From positions 372,001 to 436,000 of the forward strand of contig NZ_QWGR01000002.1 in NCBI RefSeq assembly GCF_003576475.1: DNA of 64,000 nucleotides, read 5' to 3'. A program made the position numbers and the translations under genes. The notes under the pieces are model-generated. The model saw nothing but the letters and a program-made list of their open reading frames with translations, did no database searches and had not been told where the DNA came from. How positions within the stretch are numbered: the stretch's first letter is position 1; each line of letters opens with the position of its first letter. Source of the DNA: Maribellus luteus (lineage in GTDB: Bacteria; Bacteroidota; Bacteroidia; Bacteroidales; Prolixibacteraceae). Positions 1 through 10,360 of the stretch are shown in pieces.

Positions 1-3
1 GCG

Positions 4-192
4 CGACTGACAGAAGACCTCGCACGACCGAAAACTGACTCCGCGTCAGGTGCAATCTCTTCCGCGCAACTATCAACTGACAGTGCGTCAGGCGAAGAAC
101 GCTTCCGGCGACCGAGAGAACGCTTCCGGTCATCGACAGAAGCCTCCGCACCGATGAAAATGTATTCCGCACAAGCGACAGCAAGCTCCGCG
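4..192. repeat. Nine-unit degenerate 21-bp tandem repeat
   Basis: Nine consecutive blocks of exactly 21 bp begin at 4, 25, 46, 67, 88, 109, 130, 151 and 172. Most end in a TCCGC/TTCCGG-type core, and many contain GACAGAA- or GAAGAACGC-like centres. Because 21 is a multiple of 3, each frame reads as heptads. Frame 1 on plus is open up to a TGA at 250-252, one minus frame is also open, and frame 3 on plus gives the most regular heptads (x-D-R-x-L-R-T) but has TGA stops in two units. No gene can be assigned. It may be the decayed tail of a heptad-repeat gene that starts before the window, or a non-coding minisatellite. Confidence 0.8.
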
Positions 193-263
193 ACTCTTCA
201 CGGGCTTTGTGTCTCAGTTTACAATAGAGCAATTTTGCAATTAACAGTTTGACAAACGATTAT

Positions 264-748
264 AAAATGAACCGACAGTTGGCAAATAGCAGTAGGCAGT
301 CCGATAAACCTTCAAGCGTTTTTAAAACCTTGAAGCGTTTAAACTACCTGTTGTGCCCTATGTGCCTCATGTGGTTCAAAAAAAACTATTTGAATAACGA
401 ATATGGAATGAATAGGCAATAGGCAAATAACAGTAAGCAATTTGGCAATGTAGAATGAAGGATGATAAAAGGAAATACTTAGCGTCTTGGCGCCTTTGCG
501 AGAGAAGAAACCATCTGCTGTGCCCTATGTGCCTATTGTGGTTAAAAAGAAAAAGCTAGTAGCTTAAAGCTCAAAACGTGTAGCTAAAAAAATGAACAAA
601 CAATTGGCAAATAGCAGTAGGCAGTCTGATAAACCTTCAAGTGTTTTTAAAACCTTGAAGCGTTTAAATCATCTATCGTGCCCTATGTTCCTATTGTGGT
701 TCAAAAGAAAAAACTTGTGGCTTGAAGCTTACAACTTGTAGCTAAAGA
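264..748. repeat. Three diverged copies of an interspersed intergenic repeat
   Basis: Positions 264-385 and 589-708 are clearly related over about 120 bp. Both run from AAAATGAAC through GGCAAATAGCAGTAGGCAGT, AAACCTTCAAG and CCTTGAAGCGTTTAAA to GTGCCCTATGT and TGTGGTT. A third partial copy (about 405-588) has GGCAAATAACAGTAAGCAA and GTGCCCTATGTGCCTATTG. The end of the unit (AGCTTAAAGCTC, TGTAGCTAAA, ATGAA at 557-595) recurs at 720-753, so the start codon of the next gene lies in a repeat-derived segment. Around 480-505 there is a GCGTCTTGGCGCCTTTGCG stretch of a kind common between Bacteroidota genes. No coding region is supported in 193-748. Confidence 0.8.
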
Positions 749-3700
749 ATGAAAAAGTGGATGTACATAGTATTCTTCCTCCTGATGGCGGCAAACCTGC
801 TCGCCCAGGAGACCTATGTCATCGACTCGGTATGTGTGGGAGCCGAACGTACCTACCGCCGCGACGGGGAAGCTGGCTATTCCTACTATTGGGAGCTGGT
901 TGACCGCGAGGTGAATGACACCAGTTATGTGCCGGGTGTCGACTTTACTGACATAAATGGCACCGATACCACCTGGGGCAACGAAATCACTCACCTTTGG
1001 GATGCCGAAGGCGAATTCGATATTATTGTTTATGTAACTACCGAACACGGCTGCGACACCCTGGAGCAGGGAATGGTAAAAGTATTCCCCTTGCCCGAAG
1101 CGGAAGTGGGCGAAGACAAGGTGCTCTGTGACCTGAACGATATTGCGGTTTCGGGCGATACGGCATGGAACCATAGCGTATTGTACTGGACCACCACCGG
1201 CGACGGAACATTTAGCGATGCCTACAGTCTGCACCCGGTTTATCAGTTGGGGGCAAACGACAGTCTTCTGGGCGAGGTAACGCTGATTCTGACCGCCGAA
1301 GGAATGGCCGACAACGGAACCTGTACACCCGCTGTTGATTCTGTAACCTTCCGGCTTAGTAAGCCTGAATTTGAATTTGGGATGCAGCCTTTACTTTGTT
1401 ACAACGATCACGATGCCATTATTTGGGTAACAATGACAGGCGGTGCTGCTCCTTTTGACTTTGCCTGGACCGGCCCGGATGGTTATTCTGCTTCCGGTAA
1501 CGACAGAATTTCAGGGCTGGGAGCCGGAATGTATTACCTGACTGTTACCGATGATAATGGCTGTATGGCCATGGATTCGATTGAAATTGTTAATCCGCCG
1601 CAATTAACAGCTCTGGCCGAAGTTGTTCAGCAGATAAGCTGTTACGGCTATTACGATGGCATTATCCGGGCTTCGGCAAACGGAGGAACAGGAGATCTTT
1701 CCTTCCAGTGGAACAGCCAGCTTGGTTCGGTCTTTTATGGAGACTCAATTGTTGGTTTGCCTGCCGATGCCTATTATCTCACTGTTACCGATGAGAACGG
1801 ATGTACTTTCATGGATACCTTGGTACTTGAAAATCCGGAGTTACTACTGGTAGATGTAACGGCAGACGATACCGTTTTATGTGAAGGTGAAGTGGTGTTG
1901 CTTCATGGTAATCCGCTGGGCGGAACAGGAACGCTGACTCACAGCTGGACTGGGAATGGGGCGATGTTTCTGAATTTGACCAACGACAGTGTTAGCACAT
2001 TCCAGGGTGCGCCGGTAGGGAATTACCGCTTGATCTACACGATTATTGACCAGGTTATGTGTGAGGCCTCCGATAGCATTGAATTAAACGTTTATCCGCC
2101 ATCATATAGCTACGATTCGATGGAGGTTTGCGCAGGTGCCGATCCGTTTGCCTGGAACGGAAAAACGATTACCAGCGACATGGATCGTACTTATCAGGAT
2201 ACTTTGCCGGGCATGAACCAATATGGTTGCGACTCTATCTTAACCCTGGATGTGAAAGTACTTTTCCCGACAGATTTCGATACTACCATTTACATTTGCG
2301 AAAACGAGACACCGTATGCTCCATATGGCAACATCACTATTTTGCCTGACCGCGACAGCGTTTACCTCGATACAGCCTATTATTCCAATTCCGGATGTGA
2401 CTCGCTGCTGATCACCATCCATGTGTTCACGCTTCCGGTGACCGATACAATGCTTGAATTAACGCTTTGTGCAGGAGCTGAAGAATTTCCGTTAAACAAC
2501 CGTTGGATTCAAACCGATTTTAGCCAGGTTTATTTTGATACTTTGTACAATGCCAATCAGTTTGGTTGCGACTCGCTGTTAACCTATGATGTAACCATCA
2601 TTCCGCCGGATACCTTCAGAGTAGATACAATCCTGTGCCAGGATGAACCGGCGTTTGTGTGGAATGGTGTCACCATCCAAACCGTTTTCGACAGCATTTA
2701 CGAGGCAACACTTAGTAATCAGTTTGGCTGCGACTCACTTGTACAACTGGATGTACACCTCTATCCGGCAACCGATACCCTGATTGATACTTTATTGTGT
2801 TACGGCAATCAGCCCTATGCCTGGAATACGCTGATGATTTATGCCGAACACGACAGTGTTTACCGCGACACCCTTCAAAACATATTTGGCTGCGACTCCA
2901 TCGTGAACCTGGATGTAAAAGTGTTGCTGCCGTATGACAGTTTGCAAACCGTGGAATTGTGTGCAAACGAATTGCCCTACAGCTGGAATAGCCATACCGT
3001 TTTACCTGATCGCGACAGCGTTTACTTCGATACCTTGTATTACGCCGCGGGCTGCGACTCTTTGCGCCTGCAACTGGAGGTAATTACGCTGCCGGTGTCG
3101 GATACACTGATCGAGATGGTGCTGTGCGAAGGAAGTCCGTCGTTTGACTGGAACGGCCGGCCGGTTTCTACCTATATCGATAGTACCTACCTTGATACCA
3201 CACAGAACGTTTTTGGTTGTGATTCAACCATCACTCTGATAGTCGACATTGTGCCGGCATTCAAAGATACGGTCTTGGATACCTTCTGTTTCGGAGAACC
3301 GATTGCTGCCTGGTACGGGCAGACGATTTCCCCGGAGCATGATAGCACCTACCTTCATAATGTCCCCGGGCCATCGGGTTGTGATACTTTGATTTTCTAT
3401 GAAGTAACCATATTGCCGGTAACCGATTTTATGCTGGATTTAACCTTCTGCGCCGGGACGGATGCATTCCAGCTTAATAACCGTTGGATACAGACTGACT
3501 CAAGCCATGTTTATTTTGATACCATTCCAAATTTGTATGGCTGCGACTCCCTGCTCACGTATAATGTAACCATTGTTCCTCCTGATACTGTACCGGTTTT
3601 TGATACTTTCTGTTTGAACGAGCTGGTGGCCGACTGGAATTCCATCCCGATCCAAACGCAAACCGACAGTGTTTACCAGGCCGTATTGCCTGACTCGGAA

Positions 3701-6700
3701 GGTTGCGATTCGGTTGTTATTCTTTATACAACCATCATTGAGGGCGGAGTGACCTACGACACCATTTATGCCTGCATAGAATATACATGGATCGAAGGGA
3801 CCGGCCAAACATATTACAATACTGGCGATTACCTGCATACGCTTGGTAGCGGAACCGCTTGCCCGGACACCAGCTGGCTGCACCTGGTTATTAGCCCTCC
3901 GATTGATTTGGTAGCAGACCCCGTAGATGTGCTTTGCTACGGAGACAGCAACGGCTCCGTTAATCTCACCGTTAATGGCGGAATTCCGCCTTATCGCTTT
4001 CTTTGGAGTAACGGAGAGATAACAGAGGATATTAGTGATCTTGTAGCCGGTGAGTACAAGGTTGTTGTGGTAGATTCAATTAATTGCACCGACTCATTTA
4101 CTGTAGAGATTATACAGCCTGATTCGCTTTACATTTCCCAAGTAATTATCGACTCGGCAGAAAGCAGCACAGGTGTGGGGAGTATTTTTGTTGAAGTGGC
4201 AGGAGGAACACCCGAATACAGCTATGCCTGGAGTACAGGAGATACAACACAAAACCTGGAAAACCAACCGCCCGGAACTTACTCCATTGTTGTAACCGAT
4301 GCCAACGGATGTACGGTAAGCAGGGTTATTACCTTGCCGGCAAGAGAAGCAGGAGACCGCTTGCGTGTAGTGCTGGCTCCTACGCCTGTTTTGTGTTATG
4401 GAGAATACAACGGGAAGATCGACCTGAATGTATCGGGTGGAAGTGGAAACTACCTGTTTGATTGGGTGGGGCCTGACGATTTCTCATCTGTTCTGGAAGA
4501 TATTTCCGGCTTGCAGGCAGGTCTTTATACGGTAACTGTTATTGATCTTGAAGATTCAACCCTAACCGCCATCAGAAATACTACGGTTGAGGAGCCTGAG
4601 CCGATTGTGGTTAGCTTCGTGAAAACCGATGTGGGGAATTCTCCTTCTCCGATTGGAAGCATTGATCTGACCATAGAAGGAGGTACAGGCCCTTACGATG
4701 TAGTATGGATTTTCCCCGATGGTACTACTCGAAACACTGAGGATTTGAGTGGGCTGGAGATTGGTAATTACCGGGCCGAGATAACCGATGCCAATGGCTG
4801 TCCGGCAAGTGTACAGGTGCAAATTACCGGCTTTGGAATCATTTGTCCCGACCCAATTTCGTTGTGTCCTGACGAAACGATTCCGGCAGCATTTACCACT
4901 GTTCAAGCATTCCGGAATGGCGGTGGCATTATTTCAAGTACTCCTTCCATAATCGAATCCTCGTTTACTTCTAGCGATGTTCCGGATGGTAACCGTTGCC
5001 CGGAAGTCATTATTCGTACCTATTCTGTTGAAAATACCAACGGCGATGTGATGAGTTGTGAGCAGATGATTATTCGTGAAGACAATATTAAGCCAACCAT
5101 CAGCTTCAGAACACAATACATTGATGCCTGTTCAGATTACAATCCGCGTAAATACCGAAATACGCAAGAGCTTCTGATATACGCCGGGAATTATGTAACG
5201 CTTGGAGATAACTGTACTCCTGCTAATCAGTTGATTTTGGAAGAAGTACGTCCGGAACAAACAGTTCAGACTAAATGTCCGAAAATTGTGAAGCGTTTTT
5301 ACCGGGTTTACGATGGCTGCGGAAATCCTTCGGACGTGGCAGAAGCGATTTTTGTAATCGAATCATATTTTCCGATGAAGTTGGAGAAGGGAATACCTGA
5401 TCTAGCGGATGTGGGATGTGTAATACCGCCTCCATTGAGCAGCTATTCCGAATTTGTAGCCCTTGGTGGAGTGGTTACGGATGCATGTTCTCCCACTTTG
5501 AGATGGATCAGCGATTCAAAACCTGACAAAGATGGAGTGGTGCTGCGTACCTACCGAATTGTAGACGAGTGTAGCTCTGTTCCTTTTGTGCAGAAGATTT
5601 ACACGGAAACTTATGTTCCCGAATTTGATCCTATGGGGCCGCTTTGCCAGTATAGTGCAGCGCCTGAATTGCCGGCTGTATCAACAAATGGGTTTACGGG
5701 AACCTGGAGTCCGGCTGCAATCAATACCGATGTACCCGGCACGGTGGTCTATTCGTTTACACCCGATCCCGGTCAGTGTGCCGGTCCGGGCAGTATGGAG
5801 ATCGAAGTGCGTCCGGCCATTCAGGTGTACGAAACCTTGCATGTTGACCAGGGATATTCGGCAAATCCGGTGGGTGAGATCGAAGTAGGGGTAACCAACG
5901 GAACCGAACCGTTTGAATATTTGTGGAATACGGGTAAAACCACAAACTATATAAACAAGCTTCTGGCAGGTAGTTATACCGTATTTGTAAGTGATTCTAT
6001 TGGTTGTTTGGATACGCTTACAGTGGAACTTACCGCTTTGTTACCCGAAGTTCTCTGCATTCCTGACACCGTAATAGAATGCCCCGATCCGTCAGCTTAT
6101 CCTGCCGCAACCACTTTGGCCGGATTTACCGCGCTTGGAGGATCGTATGTGCCGGAAAACCTGTTCGCGAAACTTAGTAGCTTCGACCTTCCGGGAGACC
6201 GCGATTTCTGCCTGAGTGTGGATCGTTATTATGTGGCCGAGGACATTTACGGTCGCCGCGATACTTGTGTGCAGCATATTGATTTCTACGATATTGTTCC
6301 GCCTGTGTTGATGGCTCCTCTGGGCGACACTGCTGAATGTTCGTTAAGTGTTGTTCCTGAAATTGAAACACTGGCTGATTTTCTGGCACTGGCTGATGCC
6401 GATGCCTATGATAATTGTGCGCTTGATCCGGCTTCGTTTACTGTGAGAGACACTACGATTGTGCTTCAGCCCGGAAGGACGAGGGTGATTGTATATTACA
6501 GTGTAGCTGATTTCTGTGGGAACATAGCACGCGACACCAGTTATTACCTGGTAACCGACGACCAGGCTCCCGAAGTATTCTGTGCCGACCTTACGGTTTA
6601 CCTAAATGCCGACGGAACGTATTCGTTCACCGTTCAGGATTCCATTGCCATGGTCGACAGTCTTTACGACAACTGTACGGCACCGGAAGATATGCTGGTT

Positions 6701-8908
6701 TACATCGAAACAAGAGAGCTGACTTGTGAAGACATTGAGTCGGGCTTCCAGGTTCGGGTGACAGTGGTGGACGAAGCAGGCCTTTCGGCTGAATGTATGG
6801 CCAACATCACGGTTGTAGATACCGTTCCACCGGAAGCGATTTGCCAGGATATTACGGTTTACCTGGATGAAAACGGCGAAGTGAGCATCACTGCCGAACA
6901 GATTAACAATACTTCAACCGATAACTGTGAAGTAGCTTCCATTCAGCTTTCAAAAGATCGTTTCGATTGTACCGATGTTGGGGAAAACACAGTAGAACTG
7001 ACAGTTACCGATATTTATGGAAATTCGGCTACCTGTGAAGGCATTGTAACCGTGATCGACGAAATACCTCCAGTTATTACCTGTGTCGGAAAACAAACCA
7101 TTCAGCTAAGCGAGGAAGACGGAACATATACACTGAGCTGGGAAATAGTGACCGAAAGTGCAGACGACGAGTGTGGTATCGATACCATCCTGCTGGATAG
7201 ATATATTCTGGATTGCGATGATATAGGAACCACCTTTATTACGGTAACGGCTTACGATGTAAACGGGAACTACAGTAGCTGCCAGGCCGAGTTTGAAATA
7301 TTTGGAAATATTCCGCCAAACGTTGTCAACGATACGGCCGTAACAGCGGTGGATGTTCCGGTAGATATAAATGTGGTTCTTAACGACTATGATCTGAAAA
7401 CAAATATCAATATTTCGTCGCTTGGCGTGATATCGAATCCAAATAATGGATCGGTTGTAGTTGATAACGTTACGGGGATAGTGACCTATACGCCTGATCC
7501 TGGGTATGTTGGGACGGATGTGTTCCGCTATATAATTTGTGACGACGGAATACCTTGCGACCCTGAATGCGGAAAAGCACTGGTACATGTTACCGTTCGC
7601 CCGGCCAATCAACCACCGGTGGCTGTGGATGATTATTTCGATTTGCCTTGTGGTAATCTTACGGGTAGTGTAATTGAGGGACCAGATGATGATTATGATC
7701 CGGATGGCGACAACATTGTGGTGAACCCGGTAACCATAACGCCTCCTGTTAACGGAATACTTACTTTGTACGATGACGGGCATTTCGAATACGAGCCATT
7801 CTTCGATTTTGAAGAAGGAGTGGACAGCTTCCAGTATGAAATTTGGGACGAAGGCTTGCCGCCGTCGTTGAGAGATACGGCCTGGGTATACATAACACGT
7901 GTAGCCGACCACGATTGTGACGGTGTTGCCGATGTGGACGATATCGACGATGATAACGATGGTATCCGTGACCTGAACGAAGGATTGAATCCTGATTTCC
8001 CGGATCTTTCCATCGATTCGGATCAGGATGGAATACCGGATTACCTGGATATTGATTCGGATAACGACGGTATCGTTGACAATATTGAAGGACAGGGGGA
8101 ACACGATTATGTGAGTCCGGACGGGTGGCGCGACCAGAACAACGATGGTTGGGACGACCGCTACGATCCGAATTACGGTGGCTATGCTTTCGATGAGAAC
8201 CTGAATGACCACGATCAGGACGGAATGCCCGACTACATTGACATTGATTCGGACAACGACAACGTATTCGACTTCATTGAAGGTTACGACTACAATGCCG
8301 ATGGTATCCCGGATGTTACCCGCCTCTTTGTTGATACCGACGGTGATGGCCTGGATGATGCCTACGATACCTGGATCGATACCTGGGGCAATGACATTGA
8401 CAATGAAGTGGAACACAATGCACCGCTGCAAGACTTTGACGGCGACGGATGGCGTGACTGGCGCGATACCAACGACGAAGACGACGAATACATGACCGCA
8501 GACGAAGATATCAATGGCGACGGCGATTACAGCAACGACGACCTCGACCTTGACGGACATCCGGAATACCTGGATACCGAAATGGATTGCGAACTGTTTA
8601 TTCCGGAAGGTTTCTCACCGAACGATGATGGTGTTCATGACTTCTTCCAGATCCTGTGTATCTACCCAAGGTATCCGAATGCGAAAATGATGATCTTTAA
8701 CCGCAACGGACAAAAACTGTGGGAAAAAGAACATTACGGCAACTACGATATCTGGGGTTGGAACGATGCCTGGTGGTGGGGTACAACCGACAGCCGCTTT
8801 GTAATTGGAAGGTCGGGCGGATTGCCGGCCGGTAACTACATTTATGTGCTCGAACTAAACGATGGTACCGGCGAAGTTCGCAACGGAACGGTGATGCTTG
8901 CATACTAA
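749..8908 (+). CDS. Giant multidomain T9SS-secreted surface protein (type B sorting domain)
   Basis: A 2719-residue cell-surface protein of the SprB/adhesin kind. A signal peptide covers residues 1-19 and ends AANLLAQ. Ig/PKD-like domains follow to about 210, then two SprB-type repeats (about 210-370) with GCxAMDS/GCTFMDT ends. About 457-1003 holds ten tandem repeats of some 54 residues, each with a first Cys, a W-N motif and a closing GCDS. More SprB-type repeats (about 1055-1365 and 1690-1770) alternate with HYR/Ig-like domains up to about 2190. Two cadherin-like modules (about 2190-2385) and Asp-rich calcium-binding thrombospondin type 3 repeats (about 2388-2615) precede the C-terminal gliding/T9SS type B domain that starts FSPNDDGVHDFF. 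A role in adhesion or gliding is inferred from this architecture. No PorP/SprF partner gene lies beside it. Confidence 0.95.
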   Translation: MKKWMYIVFFLLMAANLLAQETYVIDSVCVGAERTYRRDGEAGYSYYWELVDREVNDTSYVPGVDFTDINGTDTTWGNEITHLWDAEGEFDIIVYVTTEHGCDTLEQGMVKVFPLPEAEVGEDKVLCDLNDIAVSGDTAWNHSVLYWTTTGDGTFSDAYSLHPVYQLGANDSLLGEVTLILTAEGMADNGTCTPAVDSVTFRLSKPEFEFGMQPLLCYNDHDAIIWVTMTGGAAPFDFAWTGPDGYSASGNDRISGLGAGMYYLTVTDDNGCMAMDSIEIVNPPQLTALAEVVQQISCYGYYDGIIRASANGGTGDLSFQWNSQLGSVFYGDSIVGLPADAYYLTVTDENGCTFMDTLVLENPELLLVDVTADDTVLCEGEVVLLHGNPLGGTGTLTHSWTGNGAMFLNLTNDSVSTFQGAPVGNYRLIYTIIDQVMCEASDSIELNVYPPSYSYDSMEVCAGADPFAWNGKTITSDMDRTYQDTLPGMNQYGCDSILTLDVKVLFPTDFDTTIYICENETPYAPYGNITILPDRDSVYLDTAYYSNSGCDSLLITIHVFTLPVTDTMLELTLCAGAEEFPLNNRWIQTDFSQVYFDTLYNANQFGCDSLLTYDVTIIPPDTFRVDTILCQDEPAFVWNGVTIQTVFDSIYEATLSNQFGCDSLVQLDVHLYPATDTLIDTLLCYGNQPYAWNTLMIYAEHDSVYRDTLQNIFGCDSIVNLDVKVLLPYDSLQTVELCANELPYSWNSHTVLPDRDSVYFDTLYYAAGCDSLRLQLEVITLPVSDTLIEMVLCEGSPSFDWNGRPVSTYIDSTYLDTTQNVFGCDSTITLIVDIVPAFKDTVLDTFCFGEPIAAWYGQTISPEHDSTYLHNVPGPSGCDTLIFYEVTILPVTDFMLDLTFCAGTDAFQLNNRWIQTDSSHVYFDTIPNLYGCDSLLTYNVTIVPPDTVPVFDTFCLNELVADWNSIPIQTQTDSVYQAVLPDSEGCDSVVILYTTIIEGGVTYDTIYACIEYTWIEGTGQTYYNTGDYLHTLGSGTACPDTSWLHLVISPPIDLVADPVDVLCYGDSNGSVNLTVNGGIPPYRFLWSNGEITEDISDLVAGEYKVVVVDSINCTDSFTVEIIQPDSLYISQVIIDSAESSTGVGSIFVEVAGGTPEYSYAWSTGDTTQNLENQPPGTYSIVVTDANGCTVSRVITLPAREAGDRLRVVLAPTPVLCYGEYNGKIDLNVSGGSGNYLFDWVGPDDFSSVLEDISGLQAGLYTVTVIDLEDSTLTAIRNTTVEEPEPIVVSFVKTDVGNSPSPIGSIDLTIEGGTGPYDVVWIFPDGTTRNTEDLSGLEIGNYRAEITDANGCPASVQVQITGFGIICPDPISLCPDETIPAAFTTVQAFRNGGGIISSTPSIIESSFTSSDVPDGNRCPEVIIRTYSVENTNGDVMSCEQMIIREDNIKPTISFRTQYIDACSDYNPRKYRNTQELLIYAGNYVTLGDNCTPANQLILEEVRPEQTVQTKCPKIVKRFYRVYDGCGNPSDVAEAIFVIESYFPMKLEKGIPDLADVGCVIPPPLSSYSEFVALGGVVTDACSPTLRWISDSKPDKDGVVLRTYRIVDECSSVPFVQKIYTETYVPEFDPMGPLCQYSAAPELPAVSTNGFTGTWSPAAINTDVPGTVVYSFTPDPGQCAGPGSMEIEVRPAIQVYETLHVDQGYSANPVGEIEVGVTNGTEPFEYLWNTGKTTNYINKLLAGSYTVFVSDSIGCLDTLTVELTALLPEVLCIPDTVIECPDPSAYPAATTLAGFTALGGSYVPENLFAKLSSFDLPGDRDFCLSVDRYYVAEDIYGRRDTCVQHIDFYDIVPPVLMAPLGDTAECSLSVVPEIETLADFLALADADAYDNCALDPASFTVRDTTIVLQPGRTRVIVYYSVADFCGNIARDTSYYLVTDDQAPEVFCADLTVYLNADGTYSFTVQDSIAMVDSLYDNCTAPEDMLVYIETRELTCEDIESGFQVRVTVVDEAGLSAECMANITVVDTVPPEAICQDITVYLDENGEVSITAEQINNTSTDNCEVASIQLSKDRFDCTDVGENTVELTVTDIYGNSATCEGIVTVIDEIPPVITCVGKQTIQLSEEDGTYTLSWEIVTESADDECGIDTILLDRYILDCDDIGTTFITVTAYDVNGNYSSCQAEFEIFGNIPPNVVNDTAVTAVDVPVDINVVLNDYDLKTNINISSLGVISNPNNGSVVVDNVTGIVTYTPDPGYVGTDVFRYIICDDGIPCDPECGKALVHVTVRPANQPPVAVDDYFDLPCGNLTGSVIEGPDDDYDPDGDNIVVNPVTITPPVNGILTLYDDGHFEYEPFFDFEEGVDSFQYEIWDEGLPPSLRDTAWVYITRVADHDCDGVADVDDIDDDNDGIRDLNEGLNPDFPDLSIDSDQDGIPDYLDIDSDNDGIVDNIEGQGEHDYVSPDGWRDQNNDGWDDRYDPNYGGYAFDENLNDHDQDGMPDYIDIDSDNDNVFDFIEGYDYNADGIPDVTRLFVDTDGDGLDDAYDTWIDTWGNDIDNEVEHNAPLQDFDGDGWRDWRDTNDEDDEYMTADEDINGDGDYSNDDLDLDGHPEYLDTEMDCELFIPEGFSPNDDGVHDFFQILCIYPRYPNAKMMIFNRNGQKLWEKEHYGNYDIWGWNDAWWWGTTDSRFVIGRSGGLPAGNYIYVLELNDGTGEVRNGTVMLAY

Positions 8909-8927
8909 GTAATGCAGGCATCATTTT
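8892..8927 (+). terminator. Terminator-like hairpin spanning the stop codon
   Basis: TGATGCTTGCAT (8892-8903) pairs with ATGCAGGCATCA (8912-8923) over 12 bp with one G-T wobble. The 8-nt loop contains the TAA stop of the large surface-protein gene, and TTTT follows at 8924-8927. The T-run is short, so termination efficiency is uncertain. Confidence 0.5.
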
Positions 8928-9103
8928 GATCAGCCTATTTGTTCTGTTGCTTGAAATACACCTCGTTGCAGTCGCTTTTGCTTCAAAAAGTCTGGTTGGT
9001 TTTCAGAAATGCTTATGAGTTTTCGGGGATATTGAATCAAGAATGGGGGATAGAAGATATGTAAATCAGCGTTTTGCAGGATAGTGTTCATGTTTTTGCT
9101 GGC

Positions 9104-9111
9104 TACTTTTG
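9104..9111 (+). promoter_or_regulatory. -7 promoter element TACTTTTG
   Basis: An exact match to the Bacteroidota -7 consensus TAnnTTTG. It lies 18 bp before the ATG at 9130. A TTG codon at 9109 that would extend the downstream gene falls inside the element, which argues for the ATG. No good -33 TTTG lies at the usual distance. Confidence 0.45.
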
Positions 9112-9129
9112 TATCATGGACGCTTAATC

Positions 9130-10338
9130 ATGTTTCAGAAGATTCATGTCATATGGATGTTGGCATTGGCTGGCCTTGTTTATGGATACAAACCCGTTGT
9201 TGCAAACCCGTTGTTATTTCCCGAAAATATAGAAGGAACTGGTAACGATGCTAAATACAATGTGCCTCCGGTAGCTCAAAACGACACCTTTGTTTACTAT
9301 GCTGGCTGCGATGATATCCTCACCGGAGATATTCTGGCAAACGACTGGGATGAAAACGAAGATTCGCTGAAAATCTATTTTGCTATCACACCCAGACCCA
9401 ATCAGCTTTTTATAAACGACGACCGGACTTTTTCCATTCAGATTCCGGAATGGTACAGCGGGACGATGGAGTTTGATTATTATATAGAAGAAAAAACGCA
9501 GGATCGTTACCGGGCAATGGCAAAGGTTATTATCGAGGTTATTCCGGATTCGGATTGTGACGGAGTGGTCGACTTTGAGGATCTTGACAAAGATAACGAT
9601 GGAATTCCGGATTTTGTAGAGGGAGATGGAGCTCTTGATTCTGACGGCGATGGAATTCCTGACAGTAAAGACATAGACAGCGACAACGACGGTATTACTG
9701 ATAACGTTGAGTGGCAGAGCGAGGAGGATTACGTGGCGCCGCTAAATGTGGATGCCAACAACAACGGCTGGGACGATGCATACGATCCTTCGGCAGGGGG
9801 CAAATACGCTTTGCCGGTGGATACCGATGATAACGGAGTTCCCGATTACCTGGATGCTGATGCCGATGGTGATGGTGTGAGCGATCTGATTGAGGCATTC
9901 GATGTAAACAACGATGGTTTCTCGGATGTGAAACCCTACTATCAGGATAATGATGGCGATGGTTTGGATGATGCTTTCGACAGTGTAGATATAAAAAGCG
10001 GAAATTGCAATCCGACCGGTAGCAATTGTGTGCTGATTGATTTTAATCAAAACGGTGTCCGCGATTGGCGCGATCTGTCCAACCGCTATTTCGGGGTGAA
10101 GAGCTTCGTTTTTCCCAATCCTTTAGAGAATCAGTTCCGCCTGGTTCACCCCGAACTAAAGACTGGTGAGCCGGTGGATGTGCGAATCTTCTCAATCGAT
10201 GGGAAGTTGTTGTTCCGGAAAGAACTCACTTCTTCGCCTAACTTTATTCAAATACCTGAATTTACCGAAGGAGTATACCGGATTTTGGTACATTCTGATA
10301 GTTTCACAAATACGCAGAATATTGTAATTGCCCGTTAG
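9130..10338 (+). CDS. Small T9SS type A secreted protein with cadherin-like and TSP3 repeats
   Basis: A 402-residue secreted protein starting [19 protein letters not shown], a signal peptide. The in-frame TTG at 9109 is rejected because it lies within a -7 element. A cadherin-like module (about 50-145, beginning PPVAQNDTF) is followed by thrombospondin type 3 calcium-binding repeats (about 150-315, many DxDxDGxxD motifs). The C-terminal domain of about 80 residues ([13 protein letters not shown] through VYRILVHSD) is a T9SS type A sorting tail. Both modules resemble the penultimate part of the preceding giant protein, including the DxNNNGWDDxYDP stretch, so the two genes look like partial paralogues. 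They differ in the sorting signal: type A here, type B there. It may be a partner or an independent surface protein. Confidence 0.85.
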   Translation: MFQKIHVIWMLALAGLVYGYKPVVANPLLFPENIEGTGNDAKYNVPPVAQNDTFVYYAGCDDILTGDILANDWDENEDSLKIYFAITPRPNQLFINDDRTFSIQIPEWYSGTMEFDYYIEEKTQDRYRAMAKVIIEVIPDSDCDGVVDFEDLDKDNDGIPDFVEGDGALDSDGDGIPDSKDIDSDNDGITDNVEWQSEEDYVAPLNVDANNNGWDDAYDPSAGGKYALPVDTDDNGVPDYLDADADGDGVSDLIEAFDVNNDGFSDVKPYYQDNDGDGLDDAFDSVDIKSGNCNPTGSNCVLIDFNQNGVRDWRDLSNRYFGVKSFVFPNPLENQFRLVHPELKTGEPVDVRIFSIDGKLLFRKELTSSPNFIQIPEFTEGVYRILVHSDSFTNTQNIVIAR

Positions 10339-10360
10339 TTCATAGTTAGAAAAGTAGTAT

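Noticed and set aside
4-192. CRISPR array
   Set aside because: The 21-bp units are contiguous with no spacers and are too short and too diverged.
7106-8560. 484-codon open frame on minus inside the giant surface-protein gene
   Set aside because: It mirrors the Asp-rich TSP3 and cadherin-like codons (runs of Val/Ile) and has no domain pattern; the plus frame is clearly coding.
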